Source: Kitasatospora atroaurantiaca
Lineage (GTDB): Bacteria > Actinomycetota > Actinomycetes > Streptomycetales > Streptomycetaceae
DNA: 64,000 nt
Direction: 5' to 3'
Assembly: GCF_007828955.1 (NCBI RefSeq)
Contig: NZ_VIVR01000001.1
Coordinates: forward strand, 744,001 to 808,000
Shown here: piece after piece, positions 9,401 to 17,536 of the stretch
Layout: each line of letters starts with the position of its first letter
Position numbering within the stretch: the first letter of the stretch is position 1
Program-made: the position numbers and the translations under genes
The notes under the pieces: generated by a model
The model's input: the letters and a program-made list of their open reading frames with translations, nothing else
Databases searched by the model: none
What the model was told of the DNA's origin: nothing

Positions 9401-10907
9401 CCGTCGGCGAACCACCCTCATGCGCGGGCGCAGGCGTCGGCGCACTCTCGTGCGAGGCCGGGCCGGTCGGGCCGCCGCCGTGCTCGGCCGGCGGCATGCC
9501 ACCGCCCACCGGGCCGCGCGAGCCGGTCCCGGCGGACTCGTGGCCGGTCGGGGCCGGGGCACCGCCCTGGTGCGGAACCGGCGGACCCGTCTCCCCGTGC
9601 GCCACCGGCGACGGACCGCCGGAGGTGCCGTGGGTCGAGGGGGCGTCGTCGCCCGTGCGGGAGCCGCCGGAGGAGTGCGGAGCGGACGGGCCGGACGCGA
9701 TGTCCGGCGAACCCGATCCTGCTGGCGTGTGGCTTCCGCCCGTCTGCCGGTCGGAGCCGAACGGCACCAGGCCCTTCGGGCCGCCCGAACCGCCCGAACC
9801 GCCGGAACCGCCCGAATCGCCGGTGTGCCCGGGCGCAGCCGTACCCGTGCTCCTCTCGGAGCCCCCGGGCCCGCGGTAGCTGCCGCCGGACCCGCCCTCG
9901 TGGCCGCCGCCCGCGCCGCCGCTGCCGCCGCCGAAGACCGGAGCGCCGTCGGTGCCGGGGTGCAGGCCGCCGCCTCCGCCCGGTGTGCCGGTGTGCGGGA
10001 TCTCGCCGGGCGGCCCGTTGAAGTGCGAGCGGGCCGCCGCGGCTCCCGCGTGGGCGCCGACCGCTCCGGCGCCGCCCATGCCGGAGCCGAGCAGGCTGCC
10101 GCCGTCGACCTTGCCGGTGGTGATGAGCTGGGTCGCGACGTCCGTTCCGACGCCGGTCGCGGCGCCGTGGAGCATCTTGCCGCCGGTGGTCTCCATGATG
10201 TGGCCGAGGCCGGCCTTGCCCGCGGCCGAGCCGAGGCCCTTGCCGATGAGGTTCCCGGACGCACCGGCCACGGCACCGCCGAGCGCGTTCTGCCCGAACT
10301 CCTTGGCGTCGAAGCTCTTACGGTGTCCTTCCATCATCTCGATGCCCTGGGCCATGGCGTTGATGGCGGCCATCTGGACGGCCTGCTTGATCGCGTGCTC
10401 CAGGGCCTCCTGCAGCAGCTTCTTGAGGACCTGCTGCACGACCGTGCGGCTGATGCCGACCTCGATCGGGATCTGCGCCAGCGAAACACCGGCAGTGAAC
10501 GGTGCTTCGGCCTCCGCCGTGGCCACCTCGAAGGCCAGGATGCCCAGTTGGGCGATGATCTGGATCTTCGCAGTCTCGGCCGAGTTGGCCATGCCCTCCA
10601 GCATGTCGCCCATGCCCTTGCAGGCCTCGACCATGCCGGGAAGGAATCCAGGGTCCTGCTGGGTGCCCTTACCGACGGTGTACTGCTCCCAGTGCTTCTC
10701 CAACGCCTCGGACGCGACGCCCTGCTGGCCGTCCAACGCCCGCTTCAGGGCCGCGTCGGCGGACTGTCCGGCGTCATTCAGGCGCTCGGCGGCCTTGCGC
10801 CAGTGATCGGCCATCTCGCGCAGTGCATCCTCGTCGGCCTCGGGCCAACGGGTGCCCGCGAGCAGCATGAGAACCCACTGCAGGGGCTCAGGTAGCTCGA
10901 CTGCCAT
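6468..10907 (-). CDS. WXG100-like polymorphic toxin with papain-like glutamine deamidase domain
   Basis: 1479 residues. Residues 1-330 are an alpha-helical WXG100-like/CpnT-type secretion domain with a Gly/Ala-rich stretch. About 330-930 is Gly/Ser/Pro/His low complexity with near-identical repeats containing 'HEGAPTPAPAHEGG'. About 985-1150 is a papain-fold deamidase-like (Tox-PL) domain: 'VNPHKGAVDGDNLHSCLEST' with candidate Cys1014, His1093 ('GEEGHALALIHG') and Asp1109 ('WADPSTHK'). A further domain at about 1230-1370 has 'STRPDLVITRTDP...ELGWIDITAEASAGHI', reminiscent of PD-(D/E)XK nuclease-like folds but unproven. Such proteins are exported by type VII-like systems and act in competitor cells. 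The start lies three bases after the upstream WXG gene stop. No immunity gene follows: the IS begins at the stop codon. Confidence 0.82.
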   Translation of the reverse strand: MAVELPEPLQWVLMLLAGTRWPEADEDALREMADHWRKAAERLNDAGQSADAALKRALDGQQGVASEALEKHWEQYTVGKGTQQDPGFLPGMVEACKGMGDMLEGMANSAETAKIQIIAQLGILAFEVATAEAEAPFTAGVSLAQIPIEVGISRTVVQQVLKKLLQEALEHAIKQAVQMAAINAMAQGIEMMEGHRKSFDAKEFGQNALGGAVAGASGNLIGKGLGSAAGKAGLGHIMETTGGKMLHGAATGVGTDVATQLITTGKVDGGSLLGSGMGGAGAVGAHAGAAAARSHFNGPPGEIPHTGTPGGGGGLHPGTDGAPVFGGGSGGAGGGHEGGSGGSYRGPGGSERSTGTAAPGHTGDSGGSGGSGGSGGPKGLVPFGSDRQTGGSHTPAGSGSPDIASGPSAPHSSGGSRTGDDAPSTHGTSGGPSPVAHGETGPPVPHQGGAPAPTGHESAGTGSRGPVGGGMPPAEHGGGPTGPASHESAPTPAPAHEGGSPTAGGREGAAPSVHEGAPTPAPAHEGGSPTAGGREGAAPSVHEGAPTPAPAHEGAPVPTPSHEAGPVPAPSHEAGPVPAPTHETGAVPTPSHESAPTPAPTHEGTSGSTGGHGNDPTHPVAGGGTPVRPPADGASGTVPPQGGAAHGPAPVRAEPVTAGGSEPPPRDGASQTTTGPVPHAVTPDAAPHHETSGAGIPPTPGLHMPSGGGAAGGGHSGGGSPHSGGSGHSGGSGAGRESSTAHSDAPPEGLHLAAGPGGTRPSSAADRAPAADDVVPTPRPADSSAASAPPAMPGMPGMGASAGHGGSSGHTAPPPRSGPSTASHEGPGANRPIAQPRSRGPVEPGGSGMRFGPVRPSEHAGTQPRPATERSAPQSSGAKRSHDEAFPPSHEQSAHEQAPHEQTPHEQAPHGRPGGEQTPHEEQPGSGRKRPHDDGGRTEDGAPPAKRQRTPSYENTEAVLRDRGLEPPTREQFEALQEHLAGTGEGKFPKPTPELLEAVNPHKGAVDGDNLHSCLESTEALRDTHYGRPRPAGQPFHGRPEESPAWTLLKRHDAPFQHGVDQHGVDSLLEQVHEAGPGTFSTVLFGKPGEEGHALALIHGQDGKMMWADPSTHKTWEAEPGKLPGEWAEGNHVWASTSGPHEETIHGEFDHGLFESDAAKFGVLSVHVAGETLPPHDKQMVEQIATQIDQKVQVAAGIALADPASVPALDGHTRNWVNNYNEWVNPATTPERRAELEGWFPAQFGYAVESMTTKLISADIAPHLPPDVRVETQVTHGSTRPDLVITRTDPVTGVKTELGWIDITAEASAGHILDKQSSLWNTRPYVAETLYPSLDRTQLGSGGSPEARRMVEAINAEHVRQQQARQELMNQIQQEVQPPQGSSKKDRKTNIEQQLGTYFGQNRKLTPTEARNVLKALQDTYGGDYAPAKYGYGAGDKASYAEGYRLIEKFRTQGATEPEPEPSQATQEGSSDMDVDMSF

Positions 10908-10910
10908 GGG

Positions 10911-11912
10911 TCAGTGCCTTCCGGTGATGTGCGGCCGGGACTGTGCGATTCCGCTCAGCGTGGCGTTGGGCAGGATCGGCGCCGTGGGGGCGGCGGACGA
11001 GGCCCCGGCGGCCGGGGACCAGTAGGTGCCCTGGGTCGCCTGCAACTCGCTGTCCTGGCCGGTCATGTCGCCGGACAGCACGGTCTCGGTGCCCTCGTAG
11101 TTCTCGGCCATCGCCTTCAGGCCGTCGGCGATGTACTTGAGGCCCTTGGGAAGGCCCGCGAGGCCCTTGAGGGTGTCCTCGCTGTACTTCAGGTAGCCCT
11201 TCTCGCCCTCGGCGAACTTCTTGCCCGACTCGTCGTCCCCCCAGGGCTTTCCCGCCTGCATTCCGGAGAGGAAGCTGCTGAGGCTCGTGCTGAGTTCGGC
11301 GATCTGGTCGGACGCGGCGAGGACGGGAGCGATGGCCGCCCGGTACTGCTCGGGAGAGACCTTGAAACCCGAGCCCGCCGAGGCGGGGCCTCCGCCGGAC
11401 TGCGACGCCGCGGCGCGCTTCTCCACGGGCTGCCCGGAGGTGGCGCGCAGCGCTGCGGTCGTGGGCTGCAGACCCGTCCCGGCGGACACCGTCCCGAACC
11501 GCGGCCGCGCCAACGCGTCGGCGGCCGTCCGGGTGGCCGTCAACGGCTCACCGTCCTGCAGCCGCGGCTCCGCCATCGTCACGGGGCTCGCGTCCTGCAG
11601 CCGACGCTCGGACTCGACCGGCATCGCGTGCAGCCGCGGCTCCGCCATCGTCACAGGGCTCACGTCCCGCAGCCGCGGCTCCGCCGCCGTCACGGGGCTC
11701 GCGTCCTGCAGCCGACGCTCGGACTCGACCGGCATCGCGTGCAGCTGAGGCTCCGCCATCGTCACAGGGCTCGCGTCCCGCAGCCGCGGCTCCGCCGCCG
11801 TCTCCATCCGCAGGAGCGGCTCCGAGTCCACCGACATGGCCCGCAACCGCTCGTGGGCGGGGACCGCCGTCGTCTCTGCGGCACGGAATTCCGTGCCCAC
11901 TTCCTCATCCAT
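10911..11912 (-). CDS. WXG100-like protein with repetitive N-terminal extension
   Basis: 333 residues. The C-terminal 150 residues ('FKVSPEQYRAAIAPVLAAS' through 'YIADGLKAMAENYEGTETV') form two predicted helices in the WXG100/ESAT-6 size class, with 'KPWGDDESGKKF' at the turn where WXG proteins carry their motif. The N-terminal 170 residues are charged and repetitive, built from 'EPRLHAMPVESERRLQDASP' units of 37 residues. Small WXG100 proteins usually lack such an extension. The gene is three bases upstream of the toxin and in the same operon direction, so it is a plausible chaperone or co-secreted partner of the toxin. Confidence 0.7.
   Translation of the reverse strand: MDEEVGTEFRAAETTAVPAHERLRAMSVDSEPLLRMETAAEPRLRDASPVTMAEPQLHAMPVESERRLQDASPVTAAEPRLRDVSPVTMAEPRLHAMPVESERRLQDASPVTMAEPRLQDGEPLTATRTAADALARPRFGTVSAGTGLQPTTAALRATSGQPVEKRAAASQSGGGPASAGSGFKVSPEQYRAAIAPVLAASDQIAELSTSLSSFLSGMQAGKPWGDDESGKKFAEGEKGYLKYSEDTLKGLAGLPKGLKYIADGLKAMAENYEGTETVLSGDMTGQDSELQATQGTYWSPAAGASSAAPTAPILPNATLSGIAQSRPHITGRH
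11591..11802 (-). repeat. 111-bp tandem repeat inside the WXG gene
   Basis: The segment starting CGTCCTGCAGCCGACGCTCG at about 11591 recurs at about 11702 with few changes. The period is 111 bp, in frame, encoding 37 residues. Shorter half-units are also visible upstream and downstream. Copy number could change by slippage or recombination. Confidence 0.75.
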
Positions 11913-12014
11913 GGAGTTTCCACATCGACGTGTTCGGGATCCCGGTCCGCGGACCGGCTGACTGCGGCGTACGCCTAAGGCGCCCCGCTCGGTGGCCGTC
12001 GTACGACAGCCGGG

Positions 12015-14360
12015 TCATCGTCGGGCGCCGGGCCGGGCCGCCGGGGCCTGCCCGGCCGGGCTCTGACCGGTGCCGTCGGTGTTCTCGAAGGCGCCGGCGG
12101 AGGCCAGCCGGGAGAGCGCGTCCCGGAGGAAGCTGCTCGGCACCTGGTATCCGCCCTCCTCGCGGAGGGGCGGGCGGGCGGCCGTGGCGGCGTCGCCGGA
12201 GCCTCCGGCGGCCGGGGCGGCGGTCCCCGAGGAGCTTCCGCCCTCCGGGGCGCCGGACCGCCGGGCCGCGACGGAGCGGGCCCGGTCGAGGTACGCCTCG
12301 TCGGTCGCCTCCCCGGGTCCGTCACCGGATACCGCGCGTCCCTCGGACGGCCGGGCGCCGCCGCCCGTGCCGCCCGCCGTGGCGGCGGGTGACGTGCCGT
12401 CACCGGTCGCGGTGCCGGTTCCGCCGGAGTCCGGCCCGTCGCCGGCGGCCTGCGGGCCGAGGAGTGCGCCGGCCAGCTGGGTGAGCAGGGTGTTCTCGGG
12501 GGACGCCTGGCCGTCGTCCGGCGTGGCGTTGGCGACGGCCGGCGGCGGTGTCCGGTCCCCGACCTGTTCGTCGCCCCGGGCGCCGTCCAGCCACCGCTGG
12601 CGCATCCGCTGCCACTGGCGGTCGCCTGTCCGTGCCTCGGTGGCCTTGCCGTGCACGCCGGAGTCGGTCGCCAACGGCTCGTCCTCGTCGTCGAGTTCGG
12701 CACCGAATCGGGTCGGCCGGAGGAACTTGTTGGCACCCTTCGTCCGTCCGGCGCCGCCACCTGCCCCGCCGCCGCCCATGTGGCCCAGACCCGAGGCGCC
12801 CGCGACGCCCGGGCGGGCGGACGACGTGCCGCCCGCCGCGGCGCCGCCTGCCATGCCGGACCGCGCGGCTGTCTGGCTACTGCCGAGGCCGCTGCCGGTG
12901 CGGCCGCCCGCCTCCGCAGCGGCCGCGGCCGTGGCGGAACGTGACGGCATTCCACCGCCCAGGCCGCCACCACCCAGCCCGCCGCCGCCGAGACCGCCCA
13001 CCGTGCCCTTGCCCTTGCCCGGAAGGACGCCTGCGCCGCCCAGCCCGGGTATCGACGCACCGCCCGCGCCCCCGGCGCCGCCGACGCGGCCGCCACCGAG
13101 GCCCCTGAGGCTGCCGGGGGTGCTGCCGGCACTGCCTGCCACTCCGCCGAGGGTGCCCCCGCCGAGGCCGCCGAACGGGGAGCTCGCTCCGCCGGCCGGG
13201 CCCGCGGTCCAGGGGGCCAGCGCGGAGGAGCCGCCGTGTGGGGCGGATCCGGGTGCGGATCCGGGAGCGGATCCGGGAGCGGATCCGGGTGCGGATCCGG
13301 GAGCGGATCCGGGTGCGGATCCGGGTATCGAGCCGGTGAGACCTGCCAGGCCGAGGCCCGGCGAGTTCGGCTTGAGCGGGCGGAAGACCGGCCGGCCCGC
13401 GTCGTCGCAGGTACCGGAGCCCGAGCCGGAGCCGAGGCCGATCTGCGGGGGCTGGTACGGCCTGAGCGATCCGGTGGCCGGCCCACGCGCAGCTCCGCCG
13501 CCCCCGCCGCCGCCCCCGCCGCCGCCACTGCCGCCGCCGAAGCCGCCGGGAATGCCGAAGCCGCCCGCGCCACCGGGGCCTCCTGAGGCGAGCGGGCGGC
13601 CGTCGGGCCCGAGCGCCGCCCCGCCCACCGCCGGGTCGCCGGGCAGCCCGTTCAGGGCCCCGGGGGCGTCGGTGGCCGCGACCGAGTCCAGCCCGACCAT
13701 CTGTGCGGTCATCGGCGAGGCGGGCATGCCGGGGGCGCTCATCGTCGTGGGGCGGGCCTGCACGGTGCCGGGCGCGGTCGTGCCCGAACCGCTGCCACCG
13801 CCCAGGACGCAGACCTGGCCCGCGCTCGTCATCCGCTCGACGTGGCCCGCGTTCTGGCGGAGCATCGAGTCCACGCCTGAGCCGACCTGGCCGACGTAGG
13901 TGTGGTACATGTCCGCGGCCTGCCGGACACCCTCGGACTGGGCGACGTCGTCGCCCTTGCCCGCCGGGTTGTTGTCGATGTAGTCCTTCGCGTATTGGAG
14001 TTCGCGGACCATCTCGGTCTTGGTCTGGGTGACCGCGGTGGTGGCCCCGCGCAGCGACTGGGCGACCGCGACCCCGGCGTCGAGGGTGGTCGCCGCGTGG
14101 GAGTCTTCGCGCCCGGCGTACTTCTGGAGGTACTCCTGATAGCTGTCGGCCGCCTCCCCCTCCATGTTCTCCCGGGCCTGCTGGGCCCCGGCGACGATGG
14201 CCGGGATCCTCGTCCTGGCAGCCTCGTTCCAGGCGTCCCACGCGGCGGCCAGTTCGGCGAGCAGGCCCTCGTCGGCGTTGGGGAAGGCGATGTCCGCCCC
14301 GTGCTCGTTGCTCTGCACGACCTTGAGCACTTCGGCAAGGTCCGGCGGCAGCTCGATCAT
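12015..14360 (-). CDS. Large WXG/PPE-like secreted-type protein with Gly-rich tail
   Basis: 781 residues. Residues 1-190 are helical and resemble WXG/PPE-type secretion-associated domains ('WDAWNEAARTRIPAIVAGAQ', 'ENMEGEAADSYQEYLQKYAG'). The middle (about 210-560) is extremely Gly/Pro/Ala-rich, with a Gly run near residue 285 and eight or so 'PGSA' repeats. The end ('GGYQVPSSFLRDALSRLASA', about residues 735-755) is an ordered helix after an acidic/Gly region. There is no catalytic motif. It lies between two WXG-like genes in the toxin block and probably acts as a secreted scaffold or ESX substrate. The function is inferred from context only. Confidence 0.65.
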   Translation of the reverse strand: MIELPPDLAEVLKVVQSNEHGADIAFPNADEGLLAELAAAWDAWNEAARTRIPAIVAGAQQARENMEGEAADSYQEYLQKYAGREDSHAATTLDAGVAVAQSLRGATTAVTQTKTEMVRELQYAKDYIDNNPAGKGDDVAQSEGVRQAADMYHTYVGQVGSGVDSMLRQNAGHVERMTSAGQVCVLGGGSGSGTTAPGTVQARPTTMSAPGMPASPMTAQMVGLDSVAATDAPGALNGLPGDPAVGGAALGPDGRPLASGGPGGAGGFGIPGGFGGGSGGGGGGGGGGGAARGPATGSLRPYQPPQIGLGSGSGSGTCDDAGRPVFRPLKPNSPGLGLAGLTGSIPGSAPGSAPGSAPGSAPGSAPGSAPGSAPHGGSSALAPWTAGPAGGASSPFGGLGGGTLGGVAGSAGSTPGSLRGLGGGRVGGAGGAGGASIPGLGGAGVLPGKGKGTVGGLGGGGLGGGGLGGGMPSRSATAAAAAEAGGRTGSGLGSSQTAARSGMAGGAAAGGTSSARPGVAGASGLGHMGGGGAGGGAGRTKGANKFLRPTRFGAELDDEDEPLATDSGVHGKATEARTGDRQWQRMRQRWLDGARGDEQVGDRTPPPAVANATPDDGQASPENTLLTQLAGALLGPQAAGDGPDSGGTGTATGDGTSPAATAGGTGGGARPSEGRAVSGDGPGEATDEAYLDRARSVAARRSGAPEGGSSSGTAAPAAGGSGDAATAARPPLREEGGYQVPSSFLRDALSRLASAGAFENTDGTGQSPAGQAPAARPGARR
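13247..13326 (-). repeat. 12-bp tandem repeats encoding PGSA units
   Basis: GGATCCGGGAGC and GGATCCGGGTGC alternate about seven times, all in frame and each giving Pro-Gly-Ser-Ala on the minus strand. Length variation between strains would be expected. Confidence 0.8.
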
Positions 14361-14497
14361 GGCGCGTCACCTTCTTCAATGGACTGCCCGGGGGGACATC
14401 CGGGAGGTCGGCGGCCGTGCGCGCGACACGGCCGCCGGGGCGGAGGCGGGAGGCGGGAGCCTCGGGGAGGCCCTGTGAACGGGCCTCGGACGGGACG

Positions 14498-15067
14498 TCA
14501 GATCAACTGCCGGCCCCCACCGGGCCCGGCGTGGGACTGCGGGTCCGGCCTGGGGTGGTTGTACTCGAGCGTGGGTGCGGCGGGCGCCTGGTAGAGCGGC
14601 TCCGCCGGGTCGGGTGCCGGGGGCGACGACGCCGGGACGTTCACGACCGGGGCGGTCCGGGCCGTCGTCATCGAGGCCGGGACAGCCTGGACCGTCCCCG
14701 TCCCCGTCCCCGTCCCCGGCGTCGCGGAGACGCCCGTGATCGCCTGGAGTGCGGTGGCCTGCTGCTCGTCGGTGGCGCGGTGGTTCCGGCAGACCGTCTG
14801 GAGGTTGTCCGCCAGCTTGGCCGAGTTCTGGAGGAACTGGCGGATGCCCTGGAGCACCTGCTGCTGGTGGTCGGCGAGGCCGCCGACCGAGGACGACGAA
14901 CCGCTCAACGCCCTGCCGAGCGCGTCCGTGCCGTAAACCGACGGCCGGATCTGGCGTACCGCCGCCTCCAGGCGCGCGGCCGGCGCCTCCAGGTCGTCGA
15001 GCAGCCCCTGGATCTGTTTGGCTGACGCCTCGACCACGTCGAGCTCGATCCGGACGATACCGGTCAC
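14498..15067 (-). CDS. WXG100-like protein, first gene of the toxin operon
   Basis: 189 residues from GTG 15067 (preceded by GGGGAAGA); an in-frame GTG at 15085 is an alternative with a poorly spaced GGAGG. Residues 1-100 ('IVRIELDVVEASAKQIQGLL' to 'NLQTVCRNHRATDEQQATAL') are two amphipathic helices as in WXG100 family proteins, with 'YGTD' in place of a clear WXG. The tail is Pro/Ala/Thr-rich and disordered, with a TGTGTG run. It is followed at 14360 by the large WXG/PPE-like gene. Its upstream region carries the TGACGATACGTCA palindrome shared with the WD40 gene. Confidence 0.65.
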   Translation of the reverse strand: MTGIVRIELDVVEASAKQIQGLLDDLEAPAARLEAAVRQIRPSVYGTDALGRALSGSSSSVGGLADHQQQVLQGIRQFLQNSAKLADNLQTVCRNHRATDEQQATALQAITGVSATPGTGTGTGTVQAVPASMTTARTAPVVNVPASSPPAPDPAEPLYQAPAAPTLEYNHPRPDPQSHAGPGGGRQLI

Positions 15068-15117
15068 TCTTCCCCACCCCCACACGTCCTCCCGTCGGTT
15101 GCCCGCGCGGGAATCTC

Positions 15118-15130
15118 TGACGATACGTCA
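15118..15130 (-). promoter_or_regulatory. TGACGATACGTCA palindrome upstream of the WXG operon
   Basis: Perfect arms TGACG/CGTCA around ATA, about 50 bp upstream of the GTG at 15067. The same core with one change in the spacer (ATG) occurs upstream of the WD40 gene. It is probably a shared operator; the regulator is not in view. Confidence 0.55.
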
Positions 15131-15179
15131 TCAGTGGTACATACCAGTTAACACCGGATGATATGTACATCACATGACA

Positions 15180-15202
15180 ATCTGTGATGGAACGTCACAG
15201 AT
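15180..15202 (-). promoter_or_regulatory. Inverted repeat just after the WD40 stop
   Basis: ATCTGTGA, seven bases, TCACAGAT. It begins three bases beyond the WD40 stop codon, in an AT-richer stretch (15110-15205) rich in short dyads. It could be a weak terminator (there is no T-run) or another operator for the WXG operon. Confidence 0.4.
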
Positions 15203-15204
15203 CC

Positions 15205-17466
15205 CTACAGGGCGCGCACCCCGTCCGGCCCGACCACGTGCAGTCCGGCGTCGCCGAACGCGATCGCCAGCGGCATCTGGTCCAGCTCGGCCTCGTTCAG
15301 CAGGGTGCCGCTGGCCAGGTGCCAGAGACGCAGGGTGCCCCGCTCGTCACCGGCCGCGAGCAGCAGTTCCCCGTCCAGGTTCTGACCCGCCATCGACAGC
15401 ACCGCCGCGTCACCGCCGGCCAGCTCCGTGACCCGCCTGCCGTCGTGGACCTCCCAGACCATGACGGAGCCGTCCGCACTCCCGGCCGCCAGCACGGGAC
15501 GTCCCGCGAGCTCCGCGAAGGCCAGCACTCGGGCCGTCTGCGACAGCCCCTCGCACACCGGACCGGCCTGGCCGCTGCCGCCGTGCCAGAGCCGGACGGT
15601 GCAGTCGTGGCCGGCGGTGGCGAGCAGCCGGTGTCCGCCCGCCTCGCCGACGGTCAGCGCGGCCACACCGCCCTCGTGCGCGGTCAGCGTGAACAGCGGG
15701 ACGCCGCGCAGCGCGTCCCGCACCCGCACGGTGCCGTCCTGCCCGGCCGAGACCACCACCGGGCTGTCCCCGGGGGCGAAGGCCAGGCCCGTGACCGGAC
15801 CGGCGTGCGGGGTCGGAAGAGCCACGGCGGCGCCGCTGCCGAGCGCGTGGCAGCGGACGGATCCGGCAGCGGTGCCGCAGACCAGCACCGGGCCGTCCAC
15901 ACCCTCGTGGGCCACCGCGAGCGAGGTGACCGGGCCGCCATCCGCAGCCAGCGTGTACAGCTCCGCCCGGGTGTCGAGCGCCCACAGGCGCAGCGCGCCG
16001 TCGCCGTACCCGGCGGCGACCACGGGCCTGCCGTCAAGGTCGGCGACCGCCACGGCGTTGACCGGCGCCGGCCGGGCCGGCCCGGACTCCGGCGCGCAGC
16101 CGCCGAGCGCGGTCCCGTCGGCCGGGGCCCAGAAGGACACCCGCCCGCTCTCCTCACCGACCGCGAGCAGCGGCCCGCCGTCGTCGTCGGCCACCGCGAG
16201 CGAGGTCAGCCAACCGTCACCGGCCGGCCAGCCGTGCAGGGCGGCCCCGGTGTAGACGTCCCAGGTGCGGACGGTTCCGTCCAGAGCGCAGGAGGCGAGC
16301 ACCGGGCGGTCGTCCAGGTCCAGGAAGGCGAGGCCCGTCACGGTGGCGGTGTGGCCGTCGAGCTCGGCCACCGGCGCGCCGGTGGCGAGGTCCCAGAGGC
16401 GGATCCGGCGGTCCTCGCCGGCCGAGGCGAGCACCGCCTGGTCGCCGAGGCCGAGGACGGCGAGTGCGGTGACCCGGTCGGTGTGGCCCACCAGCAGGTG
16501 CAGTTGCTCCCCCGAGGCGACGTCCCAGACCCGGACCACGGCGTCGTCGCCCGCGGCGGCGAGCAGTTCGAGCCCGGCGCACCGCGCGAAGCGCAGTACG
16601 GCGGCGCCGCGGGCCGCGACCGACATGGCGCCCAGCGCCCGTCCGTCGTCCGCCCGGACCGCGCGGACGTCCCCCGCCCGTCCGGCCGAGAAGACCAGCG
16701 GTACGCCCTGGACGGTGCCCGCGGCCACCGCCTGGGCGCCCTCACCGCCGGAGGTTCCGTGGAGCGCCGCTCCGCTGACGGCGTCCCAGACCTGGACCGC
16801 GCCGTCCTCGCCGCCGACGGCGAACACCTCGCGCTCCCCGGCGGTGCCGAGGGCGACGGCCGTCGGCAGCACCCCGGAGTCCTCGCCGGACCCGCCCAGG
16901 GGCTCCGTCCCGTCCAGTGCGGCGAGCCCGAAGGACCGGCCCTGTTCGGCCAACGCGTACGCGGGGCGCCCGCGTACCGTCCCGATGGCCGCCCGGGAGC
17001 GCTCGGGGCTCGGCTCCGACGCGCGCTCGGGTGCACCGCCGCGGACCACTCCGCTCGGCAGCCGGGCGGGGTCGGCGGGGGCGAGGACCTGGGCCGCCGC
17101 GGCGGTCAGCACCGCCGCCGCCTCGGGGACGGGGTGGGCCGTGCCGTCGGTCCAGACGGCGTCCCCGGCGGCGGACAGGCCGGCGACGGTGAGCCGGCGG
17201 TCCGCCGGGCGGGCCGGCGCCGGGGCGGGGTCGGGGCCCGGTACCGCCGTGCGCAGGGCGGGCAGCAGTCGGGCGAGCACGGCCGGGTCGAGCACGCCCT
17301 GGCGGGCCTCGCGGCGTCCTGCGGCGGTCCGGGTGACCCGGAACGTCCCGTCGGGGGTGAGCCACAGGTCGGTCCGGCCGTCCTCCCGGCCCTCGACCAA
17401 CCGAAGACCGGGGGTTCCGGCCCGGTCACCGGCGGCCGTCTCCGGCCGTCCGTCGATTCCCGACAT
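15205..17466 (-). CDS. WD40 beta-propeller protein
   Basis: 753 residues. ATG at 17466 follows AGGGGAGGA at ideal spacing. Residues 1-130 are a non-propeller N-terminal region ('GRTDLWLTPDGTFRVTRTA'). From about 200 to the end, WD40 units recur about every 40 residues ('VVRVWDVASGEQLHLLVGHT', 'RIRLWDLATG', 'VRTWDVYTGAALHGW', 'VMVWEVHDGR'), enough for one or two propellers. There is no signal peptide or membrane helix, so it is cytoplasmic and most likely a protein-interaction platform. It precedes the WXG/toxin genes on the same strand, separated by a regulatory gap of about 120 bp, and shares their palindrome, suggesting co-regulation. Confidence 0.85.
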   Translation of the reverse strand: MSGIDGRPETAAGDRAGTPGLRLVEGREDGRTDLWLTPDGTFRVTRTAAGRREARQGVLDPAVLARLLPALRTAVPGPDPAPAPARPADRRLTVAGLSAAGDAVWTDGTAHPVPEAAAVLTAAAAQVLAPADPARLPSGVVRGGAPERASEPSPERSRAAIGTVRGRPAYALAEQGRSFGLAALDGTEPLGGSGEDSGVLPTAVALGTAGEREVFAVGGEDGAVQVWDAVSGAALHGTSGGEGAQAVAAGTVQGVPLVFSAGRAGDVRAVRADDGRALGAMSVAARGAAVLRFARCAGLELLAAAGDDAVVRVWDVASGEQLHLLVGHTDRVTALAVLGLGDQAVLASAGEDRRIRLWDLATGAPVAELDGHTATVTGLAFLDLDDRPVLASCALDGTVRTWDVYTGAALHGWPAGDGWLTSLAVADDDGGPLLAVGEESGRVSFWAPADGTALGGCAPESGPARPAPVNAVAVADLDGRPVVAAGYGDGALRLWALDTRAELYTLAADGGPVTSLAVAHEGVDGPVLVCGTAAGSVRCHALGSGAAVALPTPHAGPVTGLAFAPGDSPVVVSAGQDGTVRVRDALRGVPLFTLTAHEGGVAALTVGEAGGHRLLATAGHDCTVRLWHGGSGQAGPVCEGLSQTARVLAFAELAGRPVLAAGSADGSVMVWEVHDGRRVTELAGGDAAVLSMAGQNLDGELLLAAGDERGTLRLWHLASGTLLNEAELDQMPLAIAFGDAGLHVVGPDGVRAL

Positions 17467-17515
17467 TCGGGTCCTCCCCTGAAAGCGTGTGAGATGCAAG
17501 ACATGCCCCCGAATA

Positions 17516-17536
17516 GTGCTGACGATGCGTCAGCAC
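17516..17536 (-). promoter_or_regulatory. 21-bp palindrome between GNAT and WD40 genes
   Basis: Nine-base perfect arms around ATG; the core TGACGATGCGTCA matches the element at 15118-15130. It is 50 bp upstream of the WD40 start and overlaps the GNAT stop codon. It could work as operator, as terminator of the GNAT gene, or both. Confidence 0.55.

Noticed and set aside
8724..10895. 723-codon plus-strand open frame opposite the toxin gene
   Set aside because: It is the antisense of low-complexity toxin repeats; Arg-rich and without recognisable domains.
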